In this document: positions 13,671 to 15,668 of the stretch, one piece after another | How the letters are laid out: each line of letters begins with the position of its first letter | How positions within the stretch are numbered: the first letter of the stretch is position 1 | Position numbers and translations under genes: made by a program | The notes under the pieces: model-generated | The model's input: only the letters and a program-made list of their open reading frames with translations | What the model was told of the DNA's origin: nothing | The model's database searches: none | Source: Ruminococcus sp. | Lineage (GTDB): Bacteria > Bacillota > Clostridia > Oscillospirales > Ruminococcaceae | Length of the DNA: 15,668 bases | Assembly: GCA_031262625.1 (NCBI GenBank) | Contig: JAISHJ010000014.1 | Coordinates: 1-15,668 of the forward strand | Reading direction: 5' to 3'

Positions 13671-13715
13671 TGTGAAATTCCGTTTTGAAAAACTTTATCA
13701 TATCCGGTTTTCACA
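13671..13715. repeat. Imperfect inverted repeat between convergent trxB and the PPM-domain gene
   Basis: TGTGAAA plus CCG (13671-13682) pairs with CGG plus TTTCACA (13705-13715), with a small internal bulge and a loop of about 22 bases. It sits between the two convergent stops, where terminators are expected, but there is no U-tract after it on either strand. A weak terminator at best. Confidence 0.35.
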
Positions 13716-13725
13716 CAATAGTAAG

Positions 13726-15369
13726 TTATAATTTTCCGATATATTCGGCGATGAGCATAGAAACGTCAGCATCTATTTTTCCGTCGGTAAACGCTGAAAT
13801 ATCGTTATAGACATTGTCGCAGATTTCCTGAATATCCATATCAGCAGAGCGGTTAAGCGCCTCACAGAGATTATCTTTGCTGTAGACATCTCCGCTTTCG
13901 GATAACATTTTAAGTACACTGTCAGAGTAGATAAATATCCTGTCATGCCAATTAAGCTTTCTTGTTTCGGATTCATAACGTACACTGTCAGCCAGTGCAA
14001 GCGAGTTATTCGGTTTAATGGGCATTTGCTCCCATTTTTTATCGAAAGTTTTTATGAACGGCGAATGTAATCCTGCCGTAATGTAGTTAAGTTCACCGTT
14101 TTTCAAATCAAGATAGCCTAAAAATGCACGAACCGAGTGTTCGGTTTTTCTTTTTTCAAAGAGAATATTGTTAACGGTGTAAAAAATCTCTTCAAGAGTT
14201 TTCCCGTTCCGCGCTCCTTGTTCCATAAGTGTCTTCGCGATAAGCATCATTACCGCTGCCGCAATTCCGCTTCCGGAAACTTCAGATGCGATAATAACAA
14301 TTCTGTCATCGGCAGACGGGAAATAATTGTAAAACGCACTGTTCGTACCCGCAACATCCTTAGTAGTACCATATATATCAATTTCTGTACGTTCAAGATA
14401 ACCGGGAACAATATGCGGGAATGCTGTGTCGCGAATATCCTTCACAACGGAAAGTTCCGCTCTTGCACGTTCTTTATCTGCGGTAGACTTTTCAAGTTCT
14501 GAAATAAACCCGCGCAGACGTTCCGTCATAAGGTTATATGAATCGGCAAGGGCTTCAAGTTCGTCGCCTGTACGTATATTTATCTGTGAACTTATAGTGT
14601 AATCGTTCCCGATTTTTGAAACTTCTTCCGTAAGCTGTTCTATCGGCTTTGTAATATTTTTCGAGAAACGTGTTGCCATAATAATTATATCAAACGCCGC
14701 TACTGCTACTGCTATAAACGTGATCGTTAAGCCGTAAGTAAAGTTTCTGTTGACTTCTGCATTAATAGCATTATTGAGTACAATAAGACTGTCCCTTAAG
14801 GCTACAGCATCCCTTTCTGCTCCTTCAACAGGCGTAAGTACGCCGACTGAATAGTCCATATCACCGCAGGGAGCATACGCAAAATAAATCCGTTCGCCGT
14901 GATAGGTTATTATTTCGCTCCCGGAATTTACTGTAGCAGCTGATCTCGCGATAAATTTCTCGCCCGGACCGCCCATATCGTTAAAATTCATCTCACCGTT
15001 TACGTAGTTACCTTCTTTGTCATAGATAAGGTTGCCATCCCTGTTTACAAGAAATGTTCTTGTACCTTCGTCAACCGAATCACCGATAACGTCCGCAAGG
15101 TCGGCAATATCATTGCCGTTTGTGTTATATTTCATGGTCACAAGCTGTGCAGTAAGCTTCGCAACGGCAAGGTTATAGGCACGAATATCGGAACGGATAG
15201 TATTAGTACTGCTGTTTGCGGCGGTACTCCCCATCTGTTCGGAAACGCTTGTAATGCTTTGCTTCATCAGTGTCATCGTCCGCCATGAAACGACACCGAC
15301 AACGAGTAGCGGCAGTACCGAGATAATAAGCATCAGAACAATTATTCTTGTTTTAATCTTATGAAACAT
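13726..15369 (-). CDS. Membrane HAMP protein with SpoIIE/RsbU-type PPM phosphatase domain, metal site apparently degenerate
   Basis: This is a 547-residue protein. TM1 is about 9-28, an extracytoplasmic sensor region 29-212 (Cache-like by size and by FLVNRDGNLIYDKEG, 106-120), TM2 about 213-233, HAMP about 234-290 with a DELEALADSYNLM core, a short helix, and a PPM domain from about 312 to the end. Such proteins usually dephosphorylate anti-sigma-factor antagonists. Compared with the family, the GGDfyD motif reads AGTNSAFYNYF (340-350) and DVSGkG reads EVSGSG (363-368), so two N-terminal metal aspartates look replaced. The C-terminal ones seem kept (YSDS 481-484, DADVSML 533-539). It may be a weak or inactive phosphatase acting by binding. 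GGAGG 4 bases before the ATG supports the start. No anti-sigma or STAS gene is near. Confidence 0.85.
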   Translation of the reverse strand: MFHKIKTRIIVLMLIISVLPLLVVGVVSWRTMTLMKQSITSVSEQMGSTAANSSTNTIRSDIRAYNLAVAKLTAQLVTMKYNTNGNDIADLADVIGDSVDEGTRTFLVNRDGNLIYDKEGNYVNGEMNFNDMGGPGEKFIARSAATVNSGSEIITYHGERIYFAYAPCGDMDYSVGVLTPVEGAERDAVALRDSLIVLNNAINAEVNRNFTYGLTITFIAVAVAAFDIIIMATRFSKNITKPIEQLTEEVSKIGNDYTISSQINIRTGDELEALADSYNLMTERLRGFISELEKSTADKERARAELSVVKDIRDTAFPHIVPGYLERTEIDIYGTTKDVAGTNSAFYNYFPSADDRIVIIASEVSGSGIAAAVMMLIAKTLMEQGARNGKTLEEIFYTVNNILFEKRKTEHSVRAFLGYLDLKNGELNYITAGLHSPFIKTFDKKWEQMPIKPNNSLALADSVRYESETRKLNWHDRIFIYSDSVLKMLSESGDVYSKDNLCEALNRSADMDIQEICDNVYNDISAFTDGKIDADVSMLIAEYIGKL

Positions 15370-15428
15370 ATTTCCTCCGTTTTTTCAGTCTGCTGTTTAT
15401 TTTATCGCGGATAAGCGCCCGATATTTA

Positions 15429-15668
15429 TTACATTACCGGTTCAAAACGTATGCGAATTGCCGGGAGTTTTTTTGCTTCGTAGTAGTAGTTACTCTGCCA
15501 GTCACCGCCCTGTGAAGGGTCGTTCTCACCGCTTGCGGGAGGAGCGAAAATTTTCAGGGTTAAATCTGTCGGAGAAACTATCGGCTTATCGAAAAACGCA
15601 CTCATAAAGTCGATATTTTTCGCCTTAGGTGATTTATAGAACCATCTGCCGTTAATCTCCATTATGTA
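15429..15668 (-). CDS. Unrecognised protein, C-terminal 79 residues (5' end outside window)
   Basis: The frame is open through the window edge: codons TAC and ATA precede the ATG at 15662, and no ribosome site can be seen, so this is most likely the end of a longer protein. The visible part is rich in aromatic residues and proline (GRWFYKSPK, IFAPPASGENDPS, WQSNYYYEAKKLPAIRIRFEPVM) and has no membrane segment or known motif. It lies 59 bases upstream of the PPM-domain gene on the same strand, so the two may be cotranscribed. No family is proposed. Confidence 0.6.
   Translation of the reverse strand, partial: YIMEINGRWFYKSPKAKNIDFMSAFFDKPIVSPTDLTLKIFAPPASGENDPSQGGDWQSNYYYEAKKLPAIRIRFEPVM

Noticed and set aside
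1..15668. Mobile element, phage, CRISPR or defence system
   Set aside because: No transposase, integrase, terminal repeats, spacer array or defence gene was recognised; gene style is uniform across the window.

Overview
The window looks like a stretch of chromosome from an anaerobic, low-to-moderate GC Firmicute of the Clostridia, probably an Oscillospiraceae/Ruminococcaceae-type gut organism. This rests on gene content: a two-domain fermentative AdhE, an ECF-type thiamine uptake protein under a TPP riboswitch, strong purine-rich Shine-Dalgarno sites, several TTG/GTG starts, and a CE2-like polysaccharide deacetylase. The exact taxon cannot be fixed from the sequence. No transposase, integrase, phage gene, CRISPR array, tRNA or rRNA was seen.

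Layout. (1) 1-753 (+) is the C-terminal part of a CE2-type SGNH esterase. It converges on thiT (minus) at a bidirectional terminator. thiT carries its own leader: an extended -10 promoter, a TPP riboswitch and an intrinsic terminator. (2) 1674-4335 (minus) is a self-contained regulatory/export module. lytTR and a DUF3021-type membrane protein gene overlap by ATGA, and an ABC ATPase and ABC-2 permease overlap by one base. The two pairs are separated by a short region holding a 9-10 bp direct repeat of 21 bp period, a consensus-like sigma-A promoter and a perfect 9-bp dyad over the start site. The order and spacing suggest the LytTR protein switches on the exporter, with the membrane protein as its likely partner or inhibitor. 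(3) 4400-11724 (minus) reads as one transcription unit valS-folC-adhE-kinase, driven by a near-consensus promoter upstream of valS. The gaps are 6, 43 and 13 bases. It joins two housekeeping genes to the main ethanol-forming enzyme and a small APH-fold kinase.

(4) 11923-13657 (+) pairs a secreted protein of unknown function with a thioredoxin reductase whose start overlaps the upstream stop by 8 bases. The secreted protein has six G-x-x-P-[A/S]-like pentapeptide repeats in its stalk. (5) 13726-15369 (minus) is a two-pass membrane protein with a HAMP domain and a SpoIIE/RsbU-type PPM phosphatase domain. Two conserved metal-binding aspartates of that domain appear to be replaced. Upstream of it lies the C-terminal end of an unrecognised gene cut by the window edge.

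The points most worth a second look are the LytTR operator/promoter architecture, the apparently metal-site-degenerate PPM protein, the adhE-kinase pair carried on a valS-folC operon, and the pentapeptide-repeat secreted protein coupled to a thioredoxin reductase.
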